DNA from: JANMAT01 sp031359995 | GTDB lineage: Bacteria; Actinomycetota; Acidimicrobiia; Acidimicrobiales; Ilumatobacteraceae | Assembly: GCA_031359995.1 (NCBI GenBank) | Contig: JANMAT010000108.1 | Coordinates: 1 to 64,000, forward strand | Direction: 5' to 3' | Length of the DNA stretch: 64,000 nucleotides | Shown: one piece after another, positions 25,877-34,238 of the stretch | Layout: the number at the start of each line of letters is the position of its first letter | How positions within the stretch are numbered: position 1 is the first letter of the stretch | The notes under the pieces: model-generated | Database searches by the model: none | What the model saw: only the letters and a program-made list of their open reading frames with translations | Told to the model about the DNA's origin: nothing | Made by a program: the position numbers and the translations under genes

Positions 25877-27318
25877 GGCAGCTCCGCGGGGAGCTCGATG
25901 ACGAAGCGGGCACCCGATTCACCGTCGGCGCGGTCGTCCACCCACACGCGGCCGCCGTGCAGCCGCACGTGCTCGTCGACCAGCGCGAGGCCCAGACCGG
26001 CGCCCTCGCCGAGACCGCGCCGTCGGGCGCCGGTGCCGCGGGCGAACCGTTCGAACACGAGCGATCGCTCCTCGGGGGCCACGCCCGGGCCATGGTCCTC
26101 GACGGCGATCCAGACCTTGTCGGGTGGGCTCGCCGGGTCGTTCGGCTCCGACACGGTGACGTTGATGTCGCCACCGCCGTAGACGCGCGCGTTGTCGAGC
26201 AGGTTGGCCACCGCACGGGCCAGGCGGCGCTTGTCGGCCCGGATCAGCAGTTCCTCGGCCGCGGGCGTGATGGTGGTCGGTGCCTCCGCCACGCTCGACA
26301 CCCCCACCGCCTGGCGCACGAACTCGCCCACGAAGAGGTCCTCGAGGTTCAGGCGGATGGCGCCGGCGTCGAAGCGGCTGATCTCGAGCAGATCCTCCAC
26401 CAGGCCCTGGAAGCGCAGCACGTCGGCCGACAAGAGGTCGAGCGCGGCGACGGCCCGTTCGGGCATCTCGTCACGGCGGGCGTTCATGACCTCGATCGAC
26501 GCCGAGAGCGTCATCAGTGGGGAGCGCAGCTCGTGGGACACGTCGGACGCGAACCGGGCGTCGCGCTCGATGCGACCCTGCAGCGCGGCGGCCATGTCGT
26601 TGAACGCCTCGCTCAACGGTTTGAGGCCGGTGTCGTCGTCGGGGTCGAGCCGCGTGTCGAGGCGGCCGCCGGCGATGGCCTTGGCCGCGGCGGCGGCATC
26701 GGTGAGGGGGCGCACGGCGCGACTGGCCGCCCATCGCCCGAGCAGCACACCGAACGAGGTGGTGATGGCCGAGGCGCCCAGCAGCGAGAAGCCGACGCTG
26801 CGCAGCACGCGCTTTGTGTCGTCGAGCGGGGTGATCTCGAAGTAGCTCGCCGGTGTGGGCGACAACGGGATGCCGATGGCCAGCACCGTCTTGCCCTGCA
26901 GCGTGTAGATCATGCGGGCGGCGATGCGGTCGACGTTGACGAGCTGCTGGAGCTCGGTCTGCACGTCGGCCGAGCCGATCTCGCTCGGCGCCACCCACTC
27001 CTTGCCCGTCCACATCAGCTTGCCGGTGCCGAGCGCGCTGAGCACGGGCACGAGGGCCGACGACGCGCCGTCGGCCTGGGGGAGCACCTGACGGGCGTTG
27101 CGCTTGGCCTCGTTCACCGCGGTGCGCTCACGCTGGCGCAGGATGGCCGACCGGGTGAACGCGTAGGTGACGAACGCGAACAGGGTCGACAGCAGGAACG
27201 CGCCGATGGCGAAGCTCAGGGTGATGCGGGCCCGCAGGCCGAGCCGGCGGGGGATGAGCTTGAGCGGGCCGGGGCGCGCCGCCGGCGCCGGGGCCGCCGC
27301 AGGCGCCAGGGTTGCCAT
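25873..27318 (-). CDS. mtrB: Sensor histidine kinase MtrB
   Basis: 481 aa membrane kinase that controls MtrA. First helix at about 32-54 after a Pro/Ala-rich cytoplasmic stretch, an extracellular sensor of about 120 residues, second helix near 175-195, then HAMP (RAVRPLTDAAAAAKAIAGG), the dimerisation helix with phospho-acceptor His262 in SDVSHELRSPL, and the ATPase domain with N-box NLLDNARVYG and G-boxes DHGPGVAPEER and GEGAGLGLALV. Eleven bases downstream of mtrA, and overlapping the lipoprotein start. Confidence 0.93.
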   Translation of the reverse strand: MATLAPAAAPAPAARPGPLKLIPRRLGLRARITLSFAIGAFLLSTLFAFVTYAFTRSAILRQRERTAVNEAKRNARQVLPQADGASSALVPVLSALGTGKLMWTGKEWVAPSEIGSADVQTELQQLVNVDRIAARMIYTLQGKTVLAIGIPLSPTPASYFEITPLDDTKRVLRSVGFSLLGASAITTSFGVLLGRWAASRAVRPLTDAAAAAKAIAGGRLDTRLDPDDDTGLKPLSEAFNDMAAALQGRIERDARFASDVSHELRSPLMTLSASIEVMNARRDEMPERAVAALDLLSADVLRFQGLVEDLLEISRFDAGAIRLNLEDLFVGEFVRQAVGVSSVAEAPTTITPAAEELLIRADKRRLARAVANLLDNARVYGGGDINVTVSEPNDPASPPDKVWIAVEDHGPGVAPEERSLVFERFARGTGARRRGLGEGAGLGLALVDEHVRLHGGRVWVDDRADGESGARFVIELPAELP

Positions 27319-27329
27319 GGTGCGCGGGC

Positions 27330-28010
27330 TCAGCCCTGCAGGCGGTATCCCAGACCGCGCACCGTCACCACGTGGCGCGGGTTTGCCGCGTCGGACTCGA
27401 TCTTGGTGCGCAGGCGTCGGATGTGGACGTCGACGAGACGACCGTCACCGAAGTAGCCGTAGCCCCACACCTTGTCGAGCAGCGACTCACGGCTGAACAC
27501 CCGGCCCGGGTTCGACGCCAGTTCGCACAGGAGGCGGAACTCGGTCTTGGTCAGGTGCACCTCCCGCTTGGCCAGGAGCACCTTGCCCTCCTCGGGGATG
27601 ATCTCGAGGTCGCCGAAGGCGAGGCGCTGGTGTCCGGGCTGGGGCGGCCTGATGCGACGCAGCAGGGCGCGGATGCGCGCCGACAGCTCCTTGGGGGCGA
27701 ACGGCTTGGTGAGGTAGTCGTCGGCCCCCGCCTCCAGCCCGGCGACCACGTCGTGGGTGTCGGCCCGGGCGGTCACCATGACGATGGGCACGTCGCTGGA
27801 ACGCCGGATCGAGCGGCACAGCTCGAACCCGTCCATGCCCGGGAGCATGATGTCGATGAGCACCACGTCGGCCGGCTCCCGAAGGAACGCATCGAGCGCG
27901 TCCTCACCGTTGGCGGTCTCCTCCACCGACCAGCCTTCGTCCTCCAACGCCATCTTCACGGCGGTGCGGATCCGTTCGTCGTCTTCCACGGTAAGAATGC
28001 GAGTGCCCAT
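27330..28010 (-). CDS. mtrA: Response regulator MtrA
   Basis: 226 aa OmpR/PhoB-type regulator. Receiver domain with acidic pocket E9-D10-D11, phospho-acceptor Asp53 in LIDIMLPGMDG, and the conserved lysine in DDYLTKPFAP; C-terminal winged helix with RVFSRESLLDKVWGYG and DVHIRRLRTKIE. MtrA-MtrB governs cell-wall turnover and division in actinobacteria, which fits the cell-wall content of this window. Confidence 0.94.
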   Translation of the reverse strand: MGTRILTVEDDERIRTAVKMALEDEGWSVEETANGEDALDAFLREPADVVLIDIMLPGMDGFELCRSIRRSSDVPIVMVTARADTHDVVAGLEAGADDYLTKPFAPKELSARIRALLRRIRPPQPGHQRLAFGDLEIIPEEGKVLLAKREVHLTKTEFRLLCELASNPGRVFSRESLLDKVWGYGYFGDGRLVDVHIRRLRTKIESDAANPRHVVTVRGLGYRLQG

Positions 28011-28061
28011 CGCCCGCCATGTTGCCCCATCTGGAGCGCCCGTGCGCGGCGCGGCGTTTGC

Positions 28062-28868
28062 TCAGGCCTGGTCGGCACCGGCGGCGGCCAGCAGCTCACG
28101 CAGCGCTCCCGCCACGCCCGGCGCGCTCACGAACAGCTGATCGGGTCGGGCGGCGCCGCCGGCGAAGTCGCTGGAGACGGCACCGGCCTCCAGGGCGATG
28201 AGCTCGCCCGCGGCCATGTCCCACGAGTTCAGGCCCACCTCGTAGTAGGCGTCGACCCGCCCGCAGGCCACGAAGCACAGGTCGAGCGACGCGGCGCCGA
28301 GCCGGCGGATGTCGCGCACCCGCGGCAGCAGGTGGGCCACCACCGAGGCCTGCCGGCGGCGACGCTCGGCGTGGTACGAGAACCCGGTCGCCACCAGGGC
28401 CTGGTCGACGCGCTCGATCGGGTTGACCCGGATCGGCGAGCCGTTGCACGAGGCCCCGCCACCGCGCACCGCGGTGAAGACCTCGCCGATCGCGGGGGCG
28501 CACACCACGCCGGCGAGCACGCCGGCGGCGTCGGCCACGCCGATCGACACCCCGTACAGCGGCAGGCCGTACAGGTAGTTCGTGGTGCCGTCGATCGGAT
28601 CGATGTGCCACGCCAGACCACTGGTGCCGGGGCGGGCGGTGCCTTCCTCACCCACGATGGCGTCGTCGGGCCGGGCGGCCATGATGCCGGCGACGATGGC
28701 CGCCTCGGCCGCCTTGTCGAACTCGGTGACCACATCGGTGCTGCTCGACTTCACCTGCACGTCGCGCAGGCCGCCGGCCCGGCCCTCGCGCACGAGCGTG
28801 CCGGCGGCCATGGCCAGCTCGGTGGCCAGGTGGAGCAGGCCGGCGGGGTCGGTCGTGGTGGCCCTCAT
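28062..28868 (-). CDS. suhB: Inositol monophosphatase family phosphatase
   Basis: 268 aa. Metal-binding motifs VGEEG, WHIDPIDGTTNYLYGLP and NSWDMAAGELI are those of inositol-1-phosphatases; RRLGAASLDLCFVACGRVDAY is also typical. In actinobacteria such enzymes supply inositol for phosphatidylinositol, which would suit the PimB'-like gene in this window; histidinol-phosphatase or fructose-bisphosphatase activity is possible in this superfamily. ATG 28868 overlaps the stop of the upstream membrane protein gene. Confidence 0.9.
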   Translation of the reverse strand: MRATTTDPAGLLHLATELAMAAGTLVREGRAGGLRDVQVKSSSTDVVTEFDKAAEAAIVAGIMAARPDDAIVGEEGTARPGTSGLAWHIDPIDGTTNYLYGLPLYGVSIGVADAAGVLAGVVCAPAIGEVFTAVRGGGASCNGSPIRVNPIERVDQALVATGFSYHAERRRRQASVVAHLLPRVRDIRRLGAASLDLCFVACGRVDAYYEVGLNSWDMAAGELIALEAGAVSSDFAGGAARPDQLFVSAPGVAGALRELLAAAGADQA

Positions 28869-29164
28869 GCCCGGCCCCGCCCGGCTCGGTCGCCCATCTG
28901 CCGCCACTCGCCCATGGCCCGCAGGGCGAGCACGGCGACCACTGCGGTGCCCAGGGCGGCCAGCACCGCGCCGGTGAGGGCGCCGATGGCGTTCGGGGTC
29001 GTGCAGCGGCCCGTGCACTGGATGTCGACGAAGCCGAAGCCGATCAGCGCGCCGGCCAGGCCGCCCACGAGGATGGCCGCGAAGGCCAGCACGCGGGCAC
29101 GGGTGGAGGGCAGGGCGGACAGCGGGCGTTGGGGCTCGGGCACGACCGTCGACGTTAGTGCCAC
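28865..29164 (-). CDS. Small membrane protein upstream of suhB
   Basis: 99 aa from GTG 29164 (a longer reading to 29263 is open but would cross the ppm1 leader region). Two hydrophobic helices near 24-48 and 58-85; between them a short loop with two cysteines (DIQCTGRCTTPN) that could form a disulphide outside the cell. No family recognised. Stop overlaps the suhB start by four bases. Confidence 0.65.
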   Translation of the reverse strand: MALTSTVVPEPQRPLSALPSTRARVLAFAAILVGGLAGALIGFGFVDIQCTGRCTTPNAIGALTGAVLAALGTAVVAVLALRAMGEWRQMGDRAGRGRA

Positions 29165-29210
29165 CGACCCACCAGGGGCCTGTGACCGGCCCGGCGAGGG
29201 TCCGGCGTCG

Positions 29211-29216
29211 TAGGCT
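29211..29216 (+). promoter_or_regulatory. -10 element of the ppm1 transcript
   Basis: TAGGCT at 29211-29216 lies 8 bases before a GTG at 29225 and 70 bases before the ppm1 ATG, so transcription probably begins at the short upstream frame. Confidence 0.4.
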
Positions 29217-29224
29217 GCCGCGCC

Positions 29225-29290
29225 GTGCCCCCGATTGCGCCCCCCAACGCGCTCGGTCGTCACCTCGTCGGTCCGGAGGACCGCTCATGA
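29225..29290 (+). CDS. Possible 21-codon leader ORF coupled to ppm1
   Basis: GTG at 29225, 8 bases after a -10 hexamer, opens a frame encoding VPPIAPPNALGRHLVGPEDR and a final Ser; its TGA overlaps the ppm1 ATG (ATGA). Leaderless start and overlapping stop are the pattern of a translated leader, but it is too short to test by codon use, and ppm1 has its own GGAGG at 29276-29280. Confidence 0.3.
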   Translation: MPPIAPPNALGRHLVGPEDRS

Positions 29291-30060
29291 CGGCCGTGGT
29301 GATCCTGCCCACCTACAACGAACGCCCCAACATCGACACGATCCTGCGCGCGGTGCGCACCCACGTGCCCGACGCCTGGGTCGCGGTGGTCGACGACGCC
29401 AGCCCCGACGGTACGGCGGAGCTGGCCGAGAAGGTGGGCGCCGACCTCGGGCAGATCCACGTGATCCGTCGCGGCGGCAAGGACGGCCTGGGCGCCGCCT
29501 ACAAGACCGGGTTCGCGTGGGCGCTCGCCGAGGGTTTCGACGTGCTCGTGCAGATGGACGCCGACGGCTCCCACGACCCGACGGTGCTGCCGCGGTTGCT
29601 CGGCGCGGTCGAAGGGCCGAACGGGGTCGAGTGCTCGGTGGGCTCGCGCTACACGCCGGGCGGCTCGATCCCGCGCTGGACGTGGCAGCGGCGCATGCTC
29701 AGCCGCCTCGGCAACGGGTACGCGTCGCGCTGGCTGCGGCTGCCGATCAACGACGCCACCAGCGGCTTCCGGGCGATGACCGCCGACCTGATCCGGGCCA
29801 TCGACTTCGACCACGTGCGGGCCGAGGGCTACGGCTTCCAGATCGAGCTGGCCTACCGGTGCAAGGCCGCCGGGGCGCGCTTCGTGGAGGTGCCGATCTC
29901 GTTCAACGACCGCACCGAGGGCGAGTCGAAGATGTCGAGCGGCATCATCGTCGAGGCGCTGGGCCTGGTGACGCTGTGGGGCGCGCGCGACCGCTACCAG
30001 CAGCTGGTGCGGCTGGTGCAGCGCGGGCTCGGCCGTCAGAGGTCCACGTCGCCGTCGTGA
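29287..30060 (+). CDS. ppm1: Polyprenol-phosphate mannosyltransferase (dolichol-phosphate mannose synthase type)
   Basis: 257 aa GT2 enzyme that makes polyprenyl-phosphate-mannose from GDP-mannose for extracytoplasmic mannosylation. VVILPTYNERPNIDTIL, VVDDASPDGTAE, metal-binding QMDADGSHDP, SRYTPGGSIPRW and DATSGFRAM are the family hallmarks. No C-terminal membrane domain and no fused acyltransferase, so it is the short catalytic form. GGAGG 6 bases before the ATG. Overlaps dinB by four bases. Confidence 0.92.
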   Translation: MTAVVILPTYNERPNIDTILRAVRTHVPDAWVAVVDDASPDGTAELAEKVGADLGQIHVIRRGGKDGLGAAYKTGFAWALAEGFDVLVQMDADGSHDPTVLPRLLGAVEGPNGVECSVGSRYTPGGSIPRWTWQRRMLSRLGNGYASRWLRLPINDATSGFRAMTADLIRAIDFDHVRAEGYGFQIELAYRCKAAGARFVEVPISFNDRTEGESKMSSGIIVEALGLVTLWGARDRYQQLVRLVQRGLGRQRSTSPS

Positions 30061-31373
30061 GCGCGTCGGTGGCGTCCCCCGGCTCCGGCCCGACGCCCCG
30101 CACGATCCTGCACGTCGACATGGACGCGTTCTACGTCGGCGTCGAGGTGCGCCGCCGACCCGAGCTGAAGGGCCGCCCGGTGGTGGTGGGCGGCGCGGGC
30201 AACCGGGGCGTCATCGCCGCGGCCTCCTACGAGGCGCGCCGCTACGGCGTGCACTCGGCCATGCCGTCGTCGCAGGCCCGCCGGTTGTGCCCCCAGGCGC
30301 TGTTCCTGAGCCCCGACTTCGCCGCGTACGAGGCGGCCAGCGCCGAGGTCCACGAGGTGTTCCGTTCGGTGACGCCGATCATCGAGCCGATCGCCCTCGA
30401 TGAGGCCTTCCTGGACGTGACCGGGGCCCGGCGCCTGTTCGGCGAGGGGGTCACCATCGCCCGCCTCATCCGCGCCCGCATCGGCGACGAGCTGTCGCTG
30501 TCGTGCTCGGTCGGGGTGGCGCCCACCAAGTTGCTGGCCAAGCTGGCGTCCGAGGCGGCCAAGCCGACGGCGGGGTCGTCGGGCGTGCGGCCCGGCCCGG
30601 GGGTCGTGGAGGTGCCGCCCGGAGGCGAGGTGGCGTTCCTGCACCCGCTGCCCGTGCAGGCGCTGTGGGGCGTCGGCCCCGCAACGCTCGAGCGCCTGCG
30701 GCGCCTCGGCGTGCAGCGGGTGGGCGACCTCGACGCCCTGCCCCTCGACGCGCTGGTGGCGGCCCTGGGCCGATCGGCCGGCACCCATCTGCACCGCTTG
30801 GCCACCGGGCGCGACGAGCGCGCCGTCGAGCCCGACCGTGACGCCAGGTCGATCGGGCACGAGCAGACCTATCCGCACGACATCGACGACGTCGCCGAGC
30901 TCGAACGTCACCTCGTCCGCCTGGCCGACGCCGTGGCCAGCCGGGTGCGCGCCGCCGGGGTCGCCGGGCGCACGGTCACCCTGAAGGTGCGCTTCGCGTC
31001 GTTCGCCACCATCACCCGCTCGGCGAGCACGACCGAGCCGGTCGACACCGGGGTCGAGCTGGCCGCGCTGGCCAAGAAGCTGCTGGCCGACGTCGACACG
31101 AGCGAGGGCGTCCGCCTGCTCGGGTTGAGCCTGTCGAAGCTGCGGGTCGACGCCCCCCGCCAGCTGCGTCTGGACGGAACGACCGAGGATGACATCGGTC
31201 ACGATCCCGAGTGGTCGGAGGCGTCCCGGACCATCGACAAGATCCGCGAGCGCTTCGGTGCAGACGCCATCGGCCCCGCTAGCCTGGTGCGTGGCGAGGT
31301 CGGCCGGTCACGGTTGGCACCGCTACGGCGGGGTGAACAGCAATGGGGCCCGGATGTGAGCCCAGACCCTTGA
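30057..31373 (+). CDS. dinB: DNA polymerase IV (Y family)
   Basis: 438 aa translesion polymerase. Catalytic acidic residues in HVDMDAFYVGVE (about 20-31) and in IALDEAFLDVTG; steric and palm motifs CSVGVAPTKLLAKLASE, helix-hairpin-helix LWGVGPATLERLRRLG, and little-finger region GRTVTLKVRFASFATITRS. The C-terminus lacks a clear clamp-binding peptide in the usual QLxLF form, although RQLRLDG near the end is close. GTG start overlaps ppm1 (GTGA). Confidence 0.95.
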   Translation: MSASVASPGSGPTPRTILHVDMDAFYVGVEVRRRPELKGRPVVVGGAGNRGVIAAASYEARRYGVHSAMPSSQARRLCPQALFLSPDFAAYEAASAEVHEVFRSVTPIIEPIALDEAFLDVTGARRLFGEGVTIARLIRARIGDELSLSCSVGVAPTKLLAKLASEAAKPTAGSSGVRPGPGVVEVPPGGEVAFLHPLPVQALWGVGPATLERLRRLGVQRVGDLDALPLDALVAALGRSAGTHLHRLATGRDERAVEPDRDARSIGHEQTYPHDIDDVAELERHLVRLADAVASRVRAAGVAGRTVTLKVRFASFATITRSASTTEPVDTGVELAALAKKLLADVDTSEGVRLLGLSLSKLRVDAPRQLRLDGTTEDDIGHDPEWSEASRTIDKIRERFGADAIGPASLVRGEVGRSRLAPLRRGEQQWGPDVSPDP

Positions 31374-31397
31374 ACTTGAGTGCTTCCTGCCGACGCG

Positions 31398-31426
31398 TTG
31401 AGCACAAGCAGACGGTGTGGGAAGAT
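31398..31426 (+). promoter_or_regulatory. Promoter of the DUF3040 gene
   Basis: TTGAGC (31398-31403), 17 bases, then GAAGAT (31421-31426). The same spacing with a similar G-starting -10 is seen before mraZ. The ATG at 31462 has GAAGGGG upstream. Confidence 0.4.
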
Positions 31427-31461
31427 GCCCGCACCGCAGCGTGGCGAAGGGGTTCGGGGCT

Positions 31462-31830
31462 ATGCCGCTCTCCGAAGAAGAACAGCGGATCCTGCAACAG
31501 ATCGAGCAGCAGTTCTACGAGCACGACCCCGATTTCGCGCAGGCGGTGGCGGGCAGTCGGTTCGAGAAGCACGCGACACGGCGCTTGCGCTGGGGCGTGC
31601 TCGGCTGCATCGCCGGTCTGGGGCTCACGCTCGGCCTGTTGCCGGTGAACGTGCTGGCGGCCTTCGCCGGGTTCGCCGTCATGTTGGTGTCAGCTCTCAC
31701 GGTCGACCGGGCACTGCGTGCCCTCGGCGCTCCGCTCTTCCAGGCGCTCGGCGCCCGCCGGGCCGGATTCCGCCGGGAGATGCCCCGCGTGCGCCGCCGC
31801 CGCCGCCCCCGCCGCCGCTTCGACGACTGA
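31462..31830 (+). CDS. DUF3040 membrane protein
   Basis: 122 aa. The N-terminal PLSEEEQRILQQIEQQFYEH is the DUF3040 signature; two hydrophobic helices follow at about 45-62 and 66-85 (GVLGCIAGLGLTLGLLPV and VLAAFAGFAVMLVSAL) and a very basic tail (VRRRRRPRRRF). The family is restricted to actinobacteria and often found near dinB or the mraZ cluster; function unknown. Convergent with the transglutaminase operon. Confidence 0.9.
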   Translation: MPLSEEEQRILQQIEQQFYEHDPDFAQAVAGSRFEKHATRRLRWGVLGCIAGLGLTLGLLPVNVLAAFAGFAVMLVSALTVDRALRALGAPLFQALGARRAGFRREMPRVRRRRRPRRRFDD

Positions 31831-31857
31831 CGCCCGACTCCACGACTGGCACTCGCG

Positions 31858-31875
31858 TCGACGACCGTTCGTCGA
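31858..31875. terminator. Candidate bidirectional terminator hairpin
   Basis: TCGACGA (31858-31864) and TCGTCGA (31869-31875) form a perfect 7-bp stem with a 4-base loop in the 61-base gap between two convergent genes. No T tract follows on either strand. Confidence 0.4.
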
Positions 31876-31891
31876 GGCCACCGACCGTCGG

Positions 31892-34174
31892 TCAGTCGGC
31901 GGGCGTCTCGGCCTCGCCGGGGAGCCGTTGCCAAAGCTTGCGTGGATCGAGTCGGCGCAGGAGGCGTTCGCGCCGCGAGCCCACCTGGTGCAGTTGGTGC
32001 TCGACCCCGTGGCGGATCTGCTCGACCTCGTCGACCACCTCGCCGTCGATGGCGATGCCGGCGTAGGCGGCCAGGGTCACGTGGCGCGCCATGCGATCGA
32101 GGCCGGCGTCGCGCAGGGTCTCGGTGCTGGCCAGCCGGCGGGCCACCTCGGTCGGGGTGTCCTGGGGTCGGTAACGGAACCCGGCGTGGCGGAGCTGGTC
32201 GAGGGTGTGCTGCCAGGTGACCACCACGCGGTCGGCCGGCGTGGCGGCGGCGGCGACCCGCTTGGCCCAGCGCCGGTGGTAGAGGGCGCCGACCACCAGG
32301 ATCCAGCCGGCCAGCAGCAGGCCGCCCGCCACCAGTGCGACGATGATGGCGAGCAACGCCACGGGCACGCCGCCGCCCTTGGGTGCCGTCGTGGGGATCG
32401 GCCCACCGTCGGGCAGGCTCGGCTCGGTACGGGGCAGCGTGAAGCTCGGGGTCGGCGTCGGGATGCTGGGCAGGGTGGTCGCCGCCGTCGGTGCCTCGGC
32501 CGGGTTCGACACGTCCTCGGCCGGCACGTTGGTGATGTCCGTGAGGCCCGGCGCCCCCCGGCTCGGGGTCGGCTCGAACGGCACCCAGCCGATGCCGGTG
32601 AAGTAGATCTCCGGCCAGGCGTGGGCGTGCTTGCCCTCGATGCGGAACGTGGTGGCGCCCTCGCGCACCCCCTGGGTGAAGCCGACGGCGACGCGAGCGG
32701 GAATGCCGAGCGACCGGGCCATGGCGGCCATCGTGCCGGCGAACTGCTCGCAGTAGCCGCGCTTGGCGTTGAGGAAGGAGTCGATGGCCGAGTTGCCCGA
32801 GCCGGCGGGCACGGTCAGGTCGTAGGCGAAGTTGTTGCGGAAGTAGGACTGAAGGGCGAGCACCTGCTCATAGCGCGTGACCGCGTTGGCGTCGGCGATG
32901 ATCTGGCGGGCGAGGGGCTCCACTCGCTGGGTGGTGCGGACCGGGAGCTCCAGGAACCGCGACGCGATCTCGGCGGGCGGGTCGTCGCCCGCGGCGGCGA
33001 GGGCAGCCTTGGTGAGCTTGCTGGTGTCGGGCACCGCCGAGGTGATGGTGAAGGTGTCGCCGGCCTTGAGCTCGCCCTTGCTGACGACGAGCGTCTGCAG
33101 GCTGGCGTCCCACTGCAGGCTGCGGCTCGACTGGACGTTCACGGGGGTGAACGCGGCGGGCACGAACACCCGGCCGAGCTTCTCGATGGTGATCGTCTGC
33201 ACCACCTGCTGGGTGTACGGCGCGAGCGTGGCGGGCTCGAGCTCGCCGGTGGCGCGGGTGTAGTCGAACGACGGCGTCCACCGCTGCCCGTCGAAGCCGT
33301 CGAGGGCGGCGATGCGCATGTAGCTCGGCCGGTCGGACTTCACCCGGAAGGCGACCGTGTCGCTGCGGCTCGACAGGCGCGACTTGATGTCGACCAGCGG
33401 GCTGACCGTGACGCGGGTCGCGTCTTCGCGAGCGGTCTTGGTGGACACGAGCGGCGCGGCGTTGGCGCCGGGCAGGCGGGGGCCGACGACCAGGCCGGCC
33501 ACGACGGCCCCGGCGCCGATCACCGCCGTCCAGCGCGCCGCGTTGCCGAGTGCGGTCGACTGGCGGGTGGTCAGCCAGGTGCCCGACGTGCCGGCCCGCA
33601 CCGCTCTCAGCATCGCCACCACCAGCATGGCCGAGCCGGCCCACAGGGCGGTGGCCAGCAGCATCTGGGTGCCGTCGCCGAGGGCCGAGGCCATGACGAA
33701 CCCGACGCCGGCGGGGAGCACGCCCTCCACCCCGCCCATGGCACGGAACGCGAGCGTGTCGGTGGCGAAGGCCACCAACCACAGGCCGAGGGCGGCGGCG
33801 ACGAGGTAGCCGGTGGTCGGCACCACCGGCGCGACCGCGCTACCGAAGGAGCTCGCCATGGCCGACAGGTGGTCCTGGGCCGCGTGCCACGTGGCCTTGG
33901 TCGGCAGCAGGAAGCGTGTGGTGTCGCGGTACCAGGCCTCGGTCACGAACAGCACGCCGCCGACGGCCCACAGCGGCAGGGCGACGATGAGGGGCAGACC
34001 GCTGCGCCGCATCCACCAGCACAGCACGTGGGCCACGAGCGAGGCGCCCACCAGCGGGACCACGAAGGAGTTGCCGACGAACAGGCGCCAGAACGTGAGC
34101 GCGGTGACCGCGGTGAGCGCGGCCACGGCGACCTCGGCCGGCCAGGTGCTGACGGTGCGTTGCGGCGTGCTCAT
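31892..34174 (-). CDS. Membrane-bound transglutaminase-like protein (DUF3488/TgpA type)
   Basis: 760 aa from ATG 34174. The first 235 or so residues hold several membrane helices (DUF3488-like), followed by a large extracytoplasmic region whose transglutaminase core has the catalytic cysteine in AKRGYCEQFAGTM and histidine in EGKHAHAWPEIYF. A Pro/Thr-rich linker leads to a final helix (VALLAIIVALVAGGLLLAGW) and a cytoplasmic DUF4129-like domain (YRPQDTPTEVARRLA). Third gene of the MoxR-DUF58-transglutaminase operon, a widespread set thought to act on envelope proteins. Confidence 0.9.
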   Translation of the reverse strand: MSTPQRTVSTWPAEVAVAALTAVTALTFWRLFVGNSFVVPLVGASLVAHVLCWWMRRSGLPLIVALPLWAVGGVLFVTEAWYRDTTRFLLPTKATWHAAQDHLSAMASSFGSAVAPVVPTTGYLVAAALGLWLVAFATDTLAFRAMGGVEGVLPAGVGFVMASALGDGTQMLLATALWAGSAMLVVAMLRAVRAGTSGTWLTTRQSTALGNAARWTAVIGAGAVVAGLVVGPRLPGANAAPLVSTKTAREDATRVTVSPLVDIKSRLSSRSDTVAFRVKSDRPSYMRIAALDGFDGQRWTPSFDYTRATGELEPATLAPYTQQVVQTITIEKLGRVFVPAAFTPVNVQSSRSLQWDASLQTLVVSKGELKAGDTFTITSAVPDTSKLTKAALAAAGDDPPAEIASRFLELPVRTTQRVEPLARQIIADANAVTRYEQVLALQSYFRNNFAYDLTVPAGSGNSAIDSFLNAKRGYCEQFAGTMAAMARSLGIPARVAVGFTQGVREGATTFRIEGKHAHAWPEIYFTGIGWVPFEPTPSRGAPGLTDITNVPAEDVSNPAEAPTAATTLPSIPTPTPSFTLPRTEPSLPDGGPIPTTAPKGGGVPVALLAIIVALVAGGLLLAGWILVVGALYHRRWAKRVAAAATPADRVVVTWQHTLDQLRHAGFRYRPQDTPTEVARRLASTETLRDAGLDRMARHVTLAAYAGIAIDGEVVDEVEQIRHGVEHQLHQVGSRRERLLRRLDPRKLWQRLPGEAETPAD

Positions 34175-34238
34175 CTCGGGTCCTCCACGGGGGGTGTGAG
34201 CGCCGGTGACGGGGCGGGGCGGGCCCCGGGGTGCGTGG

